Shown here piece by piece: positions 9,713-18,241 of a stretch of 64,000 bases of DNA. The notes beneath the pieces were generated by a model, which did not search any database, was not told where the DNA came from, and saw only the letters and a list, made by a program, of their open reading frames with translations. The position numbers and the translations under genes were made by a program. The first letter of the stretch is position 1. The number at the start of each line of letters is the position of its first letter. Source of the stretch: Bacteroidota bacterium (GTDB lineage Bacteria > Bacteroidota > Ignavibacteria > Ignavibacteriales > Ignavibacteriaceae); NCBI GenBank assembly GCA_021815405.1, contig JAKAGV010000008.1, forward strand, positions 1 through 64,000. Reading direction: 5' to 3'.

Positions 9713-11046
9713 TACTCTACTGCTCCATTGTTGCGGGGAACCGAATAGAGATTATGATAGTGTATCAGTTCCGACTTTGCAAACTGATTTTGTTCTACAG
9801 CTAGAAGCGTAAGCAATGCTTCTATCGTTGACTCAGCACCTGAGTTTTTATTTAGCGATACTGCGTTTTCAATTCCATCAAAACAAACACCGGTATTTGG
9901 ATTGTACATTGGTTTGCCAATTATATTTTTCCCCAAAAGCCATGCAGCAATTTTGCCTGCTAACCTAGCAGTTTTAATATCATGATCCGCAGAATATGCC
10001 CTTATACATGCATATACCATTGGTCTTATGCCGTATGCAATTTGAGAATACCTAGAGCTGTCCTTTATTGAAATACTACCAGATTTTTTTTCAACAACAA
10101 AAGTGTTAAGATAATTCATCTTCATAAGAGTGGGATAAAAGTTATGAATTTCTTTTAATGCACAATTGATATATTCTGATTTATGCAGCAGTTGTCCTGC
10201 TTCAATCAATGCATCGGACTGGCTGTTCCCCCACATATGCCATGTATTTTGCCAGCTTAAGAATGCGTAATTAGGAAAATTATTTCCATCACCTGCCTGC
10301 ATCTTCATTATACCTCGACAAAGATTTTCAATTTCTTTTTTAACTTCCGGATTTTTATTTAATTGATAATAAATTGAAAAACCTTTTACTAGAATTGCAG
10401 CTTGATCTGCTGCTGTCTCGTAAGGAAGCCAATCTGGTAAAATAAAACCTCCGTAGTTCGAGGTCGAATCATCCTCAAATTTTTTCAACCAATGCTGGGT
10501 AACACTTACAGCTCTATCTAGCTGAGGTTTTATTGTTTGAGAAAATTTCTTATCTTTTTTTAGAAAAAATCTTTGCGATTCTGAAAGTGCCCAGATTGCA
10601 CGCCAAGTCCACCAGTTAGGCTCTGCAACACTTGTTCGGAATGTTGTGTCTCTCGAATAATCTTTCCAGATAAAATTGTAAAAGAAACCGTTATCTGCCT
10701 GCATGTAAAGCAAGAAATTGGTCAACATTCTGATTTTATCAAGTTCCGCTTTTCCCTTAGTTACTCCATAATACTTGATATAAAAGACCAGAGCTCTTGC
10801 AGCATCATCAACACAAGCAATTCCTTCACCTTTAGCTTCAACATATTTGTAATCCGGATAATCAGCATAAATATGAATTATTCCGAATTCTTTCCCATTA
10901 ACTTTTACTTTTTGATAAAGATAATCCAGATGCGAGGTATTGATGAAAGAGAACTCTTTTGTTGTTTGAGCCTGAGTTTTATTATGCGGAATAAAAACAA
11001 AAGCAATGAAGACAATAAACAATATTTTATAGGAAAGGTTAGTCAT
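9712..11046 (-). CDS. Secreted six-hairpin-type protein of unknown family
   Basis: A 444-aa protein with a signal peptide (hydrophobic stretch ~8-20, then NKTQAQ). The rest is helical with evenly spaced helices and many aromatic residues (AEPNWWTWRA, WHMWGNSQSD, ACVDDAARAL), like (alpha/alpha)6 toroid glycosidases and lyases. The paired DD in CVDDAAR is typical of such active sites, but no known family could be named. The end lacks a T9SS sorting domain, so it is probably periplasmic. It overlaps the next gene by one base (TAATG) and is preceded by GH130 genes, so a role in trimming mannose-containing chains is inferred. Confidence 0.6.
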   Translation of the reverse strand: MTNLSYKILFIVFIAFVFIPHNKTQAQTTKEFSFINTSHLDYLYQKVKVNGKEFGIIHIYADYPDYKYVEAKGEGIACVDDAARALVFYIKYYGVTKGKAELDKIRMLTNFLLYMQADNGFFYNFIWKDYSRDTTFRTSVAEPNWWTWRAIWALSESQRFFLKKDKKFSQTIKPQLDRAVSVTQHWLKKFEDDSTSNYGGFILPDWLPYETAADQAAILVKGFSIYYQLNKNPEVKKEIENLCRGIMKMQAGDGNNFPNYAFLSWQNTWHMWGNSQSDALIEAGQLLHKSEYINCALKEIHNFYPTLMKMNYLNTFVVEKKSGSISIKDSSRYSQIAYGIRPMVYACIRAYSADHDIKTARLAGKIAAWLLGKNIIGKPMYNPNTGVCFDGIENAVSLNKNSGAESTIEALLTLLAVEQNQFAKSELIHYHNLYSVPRNNGAVE

Positions 11047-11152
11047 AAAAGTACTTTAAATAATTATTATGATTTTAATAGAATGATGAAATAATGTATT
11101 AAATTTATTTCCATCATTTTAAAATTCTATTTTATCTTTAGCTTTATAAAAA

Positions 11153-12058
11153 CTATTTGCAAATTGACAGTAGATAATCGACAGTAGTTGTAGCAAGGCA
11201 AATATTGGTATCAGCGCCTGAATAATAAATTTTCACATCCCCATTATTCTCAATTATCCATCCGTTGCAGAAAACTACATTTCCAACATCGCCTATTCTT
11301 TCATAATCAAGTTCTGGTGCAAGTATTGGCTCTGCACTTCTTCCAATAATTTTCAAAGGATTGTGCAGATCAAGTAGCATTACACCTAACTTATAAAGTG
11401 AACTGCTAACTCCATATCCTCTGACACCATGATAAAGTACAAGCCAGCCTTCCTTTGTTTTAAACGGTTGCGTTGAAATGCCGATTTTATCTGCTTCCCA
11501 TGTTCCTGCTACAGGCTCAGTTAAAAATTCAAAACTGCCCCAATGAATAAGATCAGGACTTTTTGAGATCCATATATCATGTCTGCTACCTGCAGATGGT
11601 CTATCAATCTTCCAATAATAACCATTAATCTGCTCAGGAAACAAAGAACAATCTTTATTCAATGGCTCGCTAATCGGACCAAGCACATTAAACTTCTCAA
11701 AGTCTTCAGTTTCAGTTAAAACTACAAGAGGTTGATGTTTTGAATATCCGGTGTAAGTCAAATAATATTTGGCTCCGATTTTTGTTACACGTGCATCTTC
11801 GATTCCCCATTCCGTATATTTGTTAAATACACCATGATCAGACGGAGTTAAACACAGCTCATCATCAGCTTTAAAATTAATACCGTCTTTACTTCTTGCA
11901 ATCAAAAAGGATGATCTTCCGGTCGGCATTTCTACACGGCAGACGAGCAGATATTCATTTTTAAATTTTACAGCGCCTGCATTGAATACGCTGTTAACTT
12001 TAAATGAAATGCTCTCTTTAGTCAGAATTGGATTTTGGTTAAATCTGGTTATACCCAT
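11153..12058 (-). CDS. GH130 family enzyme (beta-mannoside phosphorylase/hydrolase), short form
   Basis: A 301-aa five-bladed beta-propeller protein of family GH130, whose members cleave beta-1,4- or beta-1,2-linked mannosides, usually with phosphate. The catalytic acid is expected to be the Asp in GIEDARV (~residue 90). Other family features include the propeller phrases YLTYTGY and VLYHGVRGYG. No signal peptide is present, so it is cytoplasmic. At ~300 residues it is the short form. It is the sibling of the GH130 gene just upstream. Whether it is a phosphorylase or hydrolase depends on phosphate-binding Arg/His residues, which need alignment to decide. The ATG is preceded by a GGGGG run. 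Confidence 0.88.
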   Translation of the reverse strand: MGITRFNQNPILTKESISFKVNSVFNAGAVKFKNEYLLVCRVEMPTGRSSFLIARSKDGINFKADDELCLTPSDHGVFNKYTEWGIEDARVTKIGAKYYLTYTGYSKHQPLVVLTETEDFEKFNVLGPISEPLNKDCSLFPEQINGYYWKIDRPSAGSRHDIWISKSPDLIHWGSFEFLTEPVAGTWEADKIGISTQPFKTKEGWLVLYHGVRGYGVSSSLYKLGVMLLDLHNPLKIIGRSAEPILAPELDYERIGDVGNVVFCNGWIIENNGDVKIYYSGADTNICLATTTVDYLLSICK

Positions 12059-12113
12059 TAATGAACCCCCATAAAATGGTTATTAAAATAATTTAAGTTG
12101 ATTAATTTCATTT

Positions 12114-13553
12114 TTATTTTCCTTCGAGTAATTTTGATAATAAACCTGTAAGCGAAACCTTAGCGAAACCACAGTAAGCATCTGACATTGCATATGGAAT
12201 AAATAGCTCATTATTATGAACCATAGAGCCGCAAGAATAAACTACATTCGGAACATATCCATCTCTTTCATCTTCAATAGGTTCAATCAACGGAGTTTTC
12301 AACTTACTTATCACCTTAGAAGGATTTTCAAGGTCCAGCAACATAGCACCCATACTGTACCTTCTGAAATATCCAACTGCATGTGTTATTAAGAGCCAGC
12401 CGTATTTAGTTTCAATTGGAGAACCACAGTTACCTAGTTGAACAAACTCCCATGGCTCAACCGGTATTTGAAGCTGTTCAAACTTCTCCCAATTGAACAG
12501 ATCATCTGAAAACATTATTTGTAAATTTTCGCCGCCTTGCCTTGATGTAATAACATATTTCCCTTTTATCTTACGTGGAAACAGAGCCATGCCTTTGTCC
12601 TGAACGGCACTTCCCCGCATAGTATGAATCTTGAATTTTAAAAAATCTTTTGTCTCAATCAGTTGAGTTCCAAAATTTCTGCCGTTGTATGCAGTATAAG
12701 TTGCGTAATAATTACTTGTCCCGTCATCTTCAGTAAATTTTACAAAGCGAGCATCTTCCATACCATTAGATTCATTTACTGAATTTGGAAAAATAATTCT
12801 CTCTGATAACGAAGTTGACTCATTAAATTCAATTACATAATTGGAGTCAACATAGCTGTAAATCTTATCGAAGATTTTTATTGAATTATCCGGTAATTCC
12901 TTATTGAAAATGATATCTCTTTCCTTTTTTAAATTCTCACTTGAAAATGCTTCCGGTAAAGATTGTAAAATATTTTGCTCTTCATTGCTTTCAAGTTTAA
13001 GAATTTCAGCAACATACTTCCTTTCAAAATTTCTTTTAGAATCTTTAATAGGCAATTCACAAAACCTGGAGGTTTCATCAAAGTAAATTTCACCATTCTC
13101 GTCAATTATGCCGCTTCTAAATTCAATTGATGAAATGTGACCCTCACCTGTAGCTCTAAGACTTAAAATAAATCTAACTAATCCCGGTTTCAAAAAACTC
13201 TGATCAGGATGCATGACTAAAGAAGGATTAAATAACGCTGCTGCTTCGATTGAATATTCTTTTGAAAAATACGCACCTAATAGAAGTTTACGTTCTTTGC
13301 TAAGTTTGTTTGCGGTCGGAATGTAATTTTCTATCTGACTGTAATTCTTCATCAACTTGTGTTTAAAACTCAAGTGCCGTGAAGAAAAATCGTGTGTAAT
13401 TTTTTCAAGCTGTCGAACAACCTCAATTTCTGACAGAGACATTATTCGCTCAATTACATTTAAAATCCGATTAGTACCGCCCGGATTGAATAATTGAAGA
13501 ATCACCCGTTCGGGATTTGAATTAAGCTTTTTCGTTAATCGTGTCGCAAACAT
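12114..13553 (-). CDS. GH130 family enzyme, long form
   Basis: A 479-aa GH130 protein. The N-terminal ~165 residues are a family-specific extension, followed by the beta-propeller. Diagnostic parts are GMEDARF (catalytic Asp region, ~residue 265), TYTAYNGRN, ITHAVGYFRRYSMG and DGYVPNVVYSCG near the end. The longer form with the RRYSMGAMLLDL segment is typical of mannoside phosphorylases that act on longer chains or beta-1,2-mannosides, but the exact linkage cannot be read from sequence. Cytoplasmic. It lies 11 bases after the ABC permease and 55 bases before the short GH130, so two complementary GH130 activities are probably made together from one transcript. Confidence 0.88.
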   Translation of the reverse strand: MFATRLTKKLNSNPERVILQLFNPGGTNRILNVIERIMSLSEIEVVRQLEKITHDFSSRHLSFKHKLMKNYSQIENYIPTANKLSKERKLLLGAYFSKEYSIEAAALFNPSLVMHPDQSFLKPGLVRFILSLRATGEGHISSIEFRSGIIDENGEIYFDETSRFCELPIKDSKRNFERKYVAEILKLESNEEQNILQSLPEAFSSENLKKERDIIFNKELPDNSIKIFDKIYSYVDSNYVIEFNESTSLSERIIFPNSVNESNGMEDARFVKFTEDDGTSNYYATYTAYNGRNFGTQLIETKDFLKFKIHTMRGSAVQDKGMALFPRKIKGKYVITSRQGGENLQIMFSDDLFNWEKFEQLQIPVEPWEFVQLGNCGSPIETKYGWLLITHAVGYFRRYSMGAMLLDLENPSKVISKLKTPLIEPIEDERDGYVPNVVYSCGSMVHNNELFIPYAMSDAYCGFAKVSLTGLLSKLLEGK

Positions 13554-13564
13554 AATTTCTCTTT

Positions 13565-14374
13565 CTATTCTTTTATTCCAGTTGAAGCCATGCTTTCAAT
13601 AAAATACTTTTGGAAGAACAAATACGCCAGAACAATAGGCAGTGCAAGCATTGTTGCTGCTGCAAGTTTTACTCCGAGCTGCGATTCCGCTGCTCCTCCA
13701 ACAGCAAACAGTGTTACTAGCTGAGGCATCGTCATAAGATGATCATTTCTAATTACAATTAAAGGCCAGAGGACTTCGTTCCATGAAGCCATGAAAGTTA
13801 TAATTCCTATGGTTACCAATGCGGGAACAGAGTTCGGCCAGAGAATCTTAAAAATAATTTTTAATTCACCGCAGCCGTCAAGTCTTGCCGCATCAAGTAA
13901 ATCTTGAGGTATACTTTTAAAATATTGCCTAAACATTATTATGCCAAGCGCATTCATCAGGTAAGGAACAATTAGAGCCCAGTAAGTATCAACCCAACCA
14001 AACTTAACCATAAGAATATACTGCGGAATTAATGTAATCTGGAAAGGTAAAGTCATCGTAAATATTATAATATAAAAAATAAGATCACGACCTTTGAACT
14101 CTAACCTCGATAAAGCGTAACCCACCATTGAGCCGAACACCAGCACTCCAAACGTAATTACTGATGAAACAAATAAGCTATTAAAAAATGCTCTACCTAT
14201 CGGAATTTTGCTTAACATCTGTTTGTAGCTGCTTAATGTAAGAGCAGTCGGCAAGAAGGTAAGATTGCCTATTTGGTTCTCAGGTGAGATTGAAGCAATA
14301 ATCATCCAGAGAAATGGGTAAAGAAAAATCAAAGCTCCTAATGTCAGCAATATGTAGAATAAAATTCTTTTCAT
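13565..14374 (-). CDS. Sugar ABC transporter permease (MalG/UgpE type)
   Basis: A 269-aa inner-membrane protein with six predicted helices, beginning with a helix at ~7-28 and ending near YLFFQKYFIES. The EAA-type loop that contacts the ATPase is visible as DAARLDGCGELKIIFKILWPNSVPAL. This is the carbohydrate uptake family 1 (CUT1) MalG-like subunit. It pairs with the MalF-like permease, whose stop lies 6 bases upstream, and with the binding lipoprotein. No ATPase gene is present in the locus, so a shared MsmX/MalK-type ATPase from elsewhere is inferred. The likely substrate is manno-oligosaccharide, judged from the flanking GH130 and GH2 genes. Confidence 0.9.
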   Translation of the reverse strand: MKRILFYILLTLGALIFLYPFLWMIIASISPENQIGNLTFLPTALTLSSYKQMLSKIPIGRAFFNSLFVSSVITFGVLVFGSMVGYALSRLEFKGRDLIFYIIIFTMTLPFQITLIPQYILMVKFGWVDTYWALIVPYLMNALGIIMFRQYFKSIPQDLLDAARLDGCGELKIIFKILWPNSVPALVTIGIITFMASWNEVLWPLIVIRNDHLMTMPQLVTLFAVGGAAESQLGVKLAAATMLALPIVLAYLFFQKYFIESMASTGIKE

Positions 14375-14380
14375 CGAAAA

Positions 14381-15244
14381 TTATTTCTCTTTCTCGATAA
14401 ACTTTTTTTGGATTGCTACGACTGATAATATCAAAAGAGCAAAGAATAACCCAAGTGTTGCTGAATAACCCATGTGGTAGTAGAAAAATCCTTGCTTATA
14501 AATGTAAAGCACAGCAGACAATGTACTGTTTAACGGACCTCCGCCGGTCATAATGTACGGTTCAATAAATAAAGAGAAACCGCCAATTGTTGAGAGAACA
14601 ACTACCATAAAGATCGTCGGATTTATCATAGGCAAAGTTATATTCTTAAACTTCTGCCAGTGGTTTGCGCCTTCAAGGTCCGCAGCTTCATAATAATGTT
14701 TTGGAACCGTTTGAAGCCCGACGAGAAACAAAATTATATAGAGTCCGACATTTTTCCATGTAGCCATTATAGCAATTGAAGGCATTGCCCAAGACGGATC
14801 CACAAGCCAGCCAATTCTTCCTAAGCCTAAAAAGATCAATACTCGATTCAGCAAACCGGTCTCAAATCCATAAAGCTGCTGCCAGAGAATGGTAACAACA
14901 ACACCGGAGACAATTACCGGAAGAAAAAATGCCGCTCTAAAAAAACCGCGGAACTTAATCTTTTGATTTAATATTTCGGCTAAGAAAAGCGCAACTATTA
15001 TTTGCAGCGGAATATGTATAACCAGGAAAATTAATGTGTTGGTAATTGATTTAAAGAAAAATACATCTTTAAAAAGATGGCGGTAATTTGTAAGTCCGAT
15101 AAATTTCATCGGAGAAATTATGTTCCACTTATTAAAAGTTAGAATAACCGAGAAGACTACTGGATATGCCACAAACAGCAAGAAGTACAGAATGTACGGA
15201 GACACTAAAAGATACGGAATATACTTTTTTGTTTTCATTCTCAC
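14381..15244 (-). CDS. Sugar ABC transporter permease (MalF/UgpA type)
   Basis: A 287-aa inner-membrane permease of the CUT1 sugar family with six predicted helices. The ATPase-contact loop reads EAADLEGANHWQKFKNITLPMINPT. The GTG at 15244 overlaps the stop of the binding-protein gene by four bases (GTGA); an ATG two codons later (15238) is an alternative start. It forms the translocation pore with the MalG-like subunit downstream. Tight coupling with the binding protein upstream fits stoichiometric expression of one importer. Confidence 0.9.
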   Translation of the reverse strand: MRMKTKKYIPYLLVSPYILYFLLFVAYPVVFSVILTFNKWNIISPMKFIGLTNYRHLFKDVFFFKSITNTLIFLVIHIPLQIIVALFLAEILNQKIKFRGFFRAAFFLPVIVSGVVVTILWQQLYGFETGLLNRVLIFLGLGRIGWLVDPSWAMPSIAIMATWKNVGLYIILFLVGLQTVPKHYYEAADLEGANHWQKFKNITLPMINPTIFMVVVLSTIGGFSLFIEPYIMTGGGPLNSTLSAVLYIYKQGFFYYHMGYSATLGLFFALLILSVVAIQKKFIEKEK

Positions 15245-16539
15245 TTCATGTAAAGTAGATTGACTTGCTTCGCAGCCTCATGAATAGCCTCTGCAGGTGA
15301 CTTCTTTCCGTATATTACACTCGCCTCATACTCCTGAGAAATTATATCGAACACCTCCGTCATATTCGGATATTGATCAATACCACGAACATATTTCGAC
15401 TGCTTTGCAAACTCAATCATCTTTGGCTTTTTCTTAAAATACTCTGCAAACATTGGATCCGTTTCCAGATTTTTTCTTCTCGGAAGCTGATCAGTATATT
15501 CGAGCAGCTTCAAGTCATTCTGTTTCTCAATCATAAAACGGATAAACTGCCAAGCAAGTTCGGGATTCGGACAAGTCTTAAATATTACTATATTCTTAGG
15601 GTCGCAGTAAGTATAAATTGGACCTTTGTGATCATCTGGAACAGGGACATGAGTAAAATTGAATTTGAATCCCGCCGGCTTAAATTTATTAGCATGAGCA
15701 ATTTCCCAGGGACCGGTAAATCTTGTTGCGATTGTACCGGAAAGGAAAACATCCTCTCTTGCAGAAAGTCTTTCCTTCGCAAAATAATTATGAGCATAAA
15801 GATTCCGGAGAAAAGAAAAAACCTCAACTGCGTATTTGTTATCAAATGCAGCCTTGTTATCTTTTACAAGCGGCGCTCCGTTTGAGGCGGCAAGGTATAA
15901 TGGATAAAAATCAAAAAACCTTTGCCACCATGTTACCAGCACTTCTGAATATCCGAACCATTTTGTAACATAACCATGTGGACCAATATTTTCATCTTTA
16001 AACTTTTCAGATGCTGAGTCAAACTCACTATAGTCTGACGGCGGTGCATCTAATCCAAGCTGCTTAATTATATTTTCATTGTACATCAGCATGATAGGAT
16101 TTATCTTCCACGGTATCTGATAAATATGCCCATCCTCGCTTGTTACTTCTTTAACAACCGAACTGTCGCATCTTGAATAAATAAAATCCTTGAAACCTTT
16201 TAAAGTGTCAAGAGCAACTAGAACTCCGGCTTTAGCATAATCTTCCACATCACCCTGCCACATGTTGGAATAAATGTCAGGTGTTGTTTTCCCGACAACA
16301 GCAGCTAAAATAATTTCTTCACTTGACTGTCCTTCCGGTACCGGTTGAAAAGATATTTTTTGACCTGGATGGTTCTGATTCCATTTATCTACTATATATT
16401 TTGCAAAAGATATTTCCTGAGTATTATTGCTCGACCAGTAAATCAAATGGTTTGGGTCCCTATCTCTCCTTGTTGAGCAAGAGAATTGTACAATGGCTAA
16501 TAATAAAAGGAAAAAGTATTTCGGTAAAAATCTTTTCAT
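15241..16539 (-). CDS. Sugar-binding lipoprotein of ABC importer (solute-binding family 1)
   Basis: A 432-aa extracytoplasmic binding protein. The signal peptide ends in a lipobox with Cys21 (VQFSC), so it is anchored to a membrane facing the periplasm. Family-1 hallmarks include the early phrase LIYWSSNN, the hinge region TPDIYSNMWQGDVEDYAKAG and the C-terminal PELAWQFIRFM. Aromatic residues such as the WWQRFF patch probably stack on sugar rings. It starts 131 bases downstream of the parvulin-like gene, the largest gap inside this part of the locus, so a secondary promoter could lie there. The ligand is inferred to be a mannoside from context only. Confidence 0.9.
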   Translation of the reverse strand: MKRFLPKYFFLLLLAIVQFSCSTRRDRDPNHLIYWSSNNTQEISFAKYIVDKWNQNHPGQKISFQPVPEGQSSEEIILAAVVGKTTPDIYSNMWQGDVEDYAKAGVLVALDTLKGFKDFIYSRCDSSVVKEVTSEDGHIYQIPWKINPIMLMYNENIIKQLGLDAPPSDYSEFDSASEKFKDENIGPHGYVTKWFGYSEVLVTWWQRFFDFYPLYLAASNGAPLVKDNKAAFDNKYAVEVFSFLRNLYAHNYFAKERLSAREDVFLSGTIATRFTGPWEIAHANKFKPAGFKFNFTHVPVPDDHKGPIYTYCDPKNIVIFKTCPNPELAWQFIRFMIEKQNDLKLLEYTDQLPRRKNLETDPMFAEYFKKKPKMIEFAKQSKYVRGIDQYPNMTEVFDIISQEYEASVIYGKKSPAEAIHEAAKQVNLLYMK

Positions 16540-16670
16540 GAATAAACTTAATTAACTCAAGTTAGATAACCCATTGATGAAATGGATCACTGGAACGATG
16601 AATCTGATACGATAAAATAGTTCTGTTTATCGGGCTAATGTTTAATTTTGAATTTTTCATTTTTAATTGA

Positions 16671-18227
16671 TCACTCCCAATTCTGCCAGGCATAATCTAT
16701 TGAAGGGAATACCGGATGCGGAAAAGTTCCTCCCTTCCTTACCATATAAACATCGATTGCTCTTGGATCGTTTCTATCCTGGACTTGAATTTCTTTCAGA
16801 ACATTTTCATTTATGTGAATCTTATATTCCTTTTTTAATTGCTGCAATGTTCTGAATATCTTCGTTATCATTTCCTGGTTTTTATCTTCGATATTTTTTG
16901 CTTTAACGGAAGGCGGCAATTCAATGTTTAATCCAACAGATTTTCCGATTTGATCTCTAACAACAGCATAAACAATTTTATCCTGCCACCAGTTTACCTG
17001 CTGTTTAACAATATCAAGATTTTGATAACCTCTCTTGTAGGCTCTCTGTACAAGCAAATGATCTCTTACCATTTGCCAGATCATTTGTTCAAGCGAAGCA
17101 GAAAAAGGATCGAACCCGGTTTCGTTAAACTTTAAATACTCATCTCGCATTTTATACCAATTTATAAAATCGCTTAAAGAAATATCACCACCGGTTAATG
17201 TAACGAGTGTAATATTTTTAAAGTCAGAATTGCCGAGAGAATCATAATGTGCAATTTCGCTGTGCATTCTCTCATCTAGTTTCCAGGCTTTAAATTTATT
17301 TTCCGGTAATACATAGTTCCCCATATAAGAGCGAAGAATATCAAAAGCTCTTGCTTGAATTACAGGATTATGTTCAAGCATCATTGATCTAACATATTTA
17401 TCAGAGAGAGTATCGGCAATATTCATAGTTAGAGCCTGGCGAGCATCATATTTTTCTTTTTCGAATTGTGTCTGAGTTGTAATCATATTTTTCCAGACAT
17501 CGACAAGTTTAATCATATACCAGCCGTCAGGTCCTTCAATTGGTTCTGTAATAGAACCGGCTTTCATATTATCGATATCTTTGAACATTGGAAGGTTGCG
17601 CATTCTAAGCTTAAATTTAGTTTCTTTCAAAGAACGCTGATCAGCAAAAACAGAATCTTTTAATTGCATTTTGAATAATGAATCGAAAGGAACGCCTTTA
17701 CCTAATTCATCAACATAAAAATACATGCTGTCTTTAGTTGGCGTATAAATCCATTTTAACTGATATGTGATTTTACTTTCTTCTATTGCCCTGTTGAGCA
17801 TGATTGTCGGAATTTTTACTTTCTTAAGAATATCGTCTTTGTACATTTCTTTCGAAGCTAAATCGCCTTTTATAGCACCAAGAAGATCCTTTACTCGTGA
17901 GGAATCAGCATAGCCTTTTTTATAACCATCCAACGCTAAAAGCTTCTCATCAATCATGTATTTTAGATACTTTTTTCTGGAGTCTTTATCTCTTTTTACA
18001 AATGCAGGTCCGAATTCATAGCCGCATAAAAACTCTCTTACCGTTATATTTTTATTTCCGATTCTTGCCAGAACGGTATTTCCAAGCGGAGTATTGTATG
18101 CCGTATCGTAATTGATTTTTTCATTTTTAATTTGTTTACCTCCAGCATAACTCTTGTAACCTGCAAGTAAAGCAATTATGAAAAAGCACACTAATAAGTG
18201 TCCTAGTTTATCAAGCCGTTTCATCAT
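16671..18227 (-). CDS. Parvulin/SurA-like secreted protein (PpiC family)
   Basis: A 518-aa exported protein with an N-terminal signal (helix ~9-24). It has the SurA/PpiC N-domain phrase LARIGNKNITVREF (~53-66) and a long helical chaperone-like region (YLKYMIDEKLLALDGYKKGY). A parvulin-type segment, in which GWYMIKLVD matches the end of a PPIase domain, lies at ~225-240, and a C-terminal helical region follows. The catalytic parvulin residues are not clearly conserved, so chaperone activity is more likely than isomerase. It sits 14 bases after the PorV-like barrel gene and shares a transcript with it, so it may help fold or target that barrel or the 1,103-aa partner. A general SurA homologue is the alternative. 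Confidence 0.68.
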   Translation of the reverse strand: MMKRLDKLGHLLVCFFIIALLAGYKSYAGGKQIKNEKINYDTAYNTPLGNTVLARIGNKNITVREFLCGYEFGPAFVKRDKDSRKKYLKYMIDEKLLALDGYKKGYADSSRVKDLLGAIKGDLASKEMYKDDILKKVKIPTIMLNRAIEESKITYQLKWIYTPTKDSMYFYVDELGKGVPFDSLFKMQLKDSVFADQRSLKETKFKLRMRNLPMFKDIDNMKAGSITEPIEGPDGWYMIKLVDVWKNMITTQTQFEKEKYDARQALTMNIADTLSDKYVRSMMLEHNPVIQARAFDILRSYMGNYVLPENKFKAWKLDERMHSEIAHYDSLGNSDFKNITLVTLTGGDISLSDFINWYKMRDEYLKFNETGFDPFSASLEQMIWQMVRDHLLVQRAYKRGYQNLDIVKQQVNWWQDKIVYAVVRDQIGKSVGLNIELPPSVKAKNIEDKNQEMITKIFRTLQQLKKEYKIHINENVLKEIQVQDRNDPRAIDVYMVRKGGTFPHPVFPSIDYAWQNWE

Positions 18228-18241
18228 CTAAAAAATATTAA

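Noticed and set aside
16620-16670. Repeated TTTTAATTTTGAATTTTTCATTTTTAATT type sequence as a mobile element
   Set aside because: This is simple AT-rich sequence before a gene, similar to other intergenic gaps here, with no inverted ends or target duplication.
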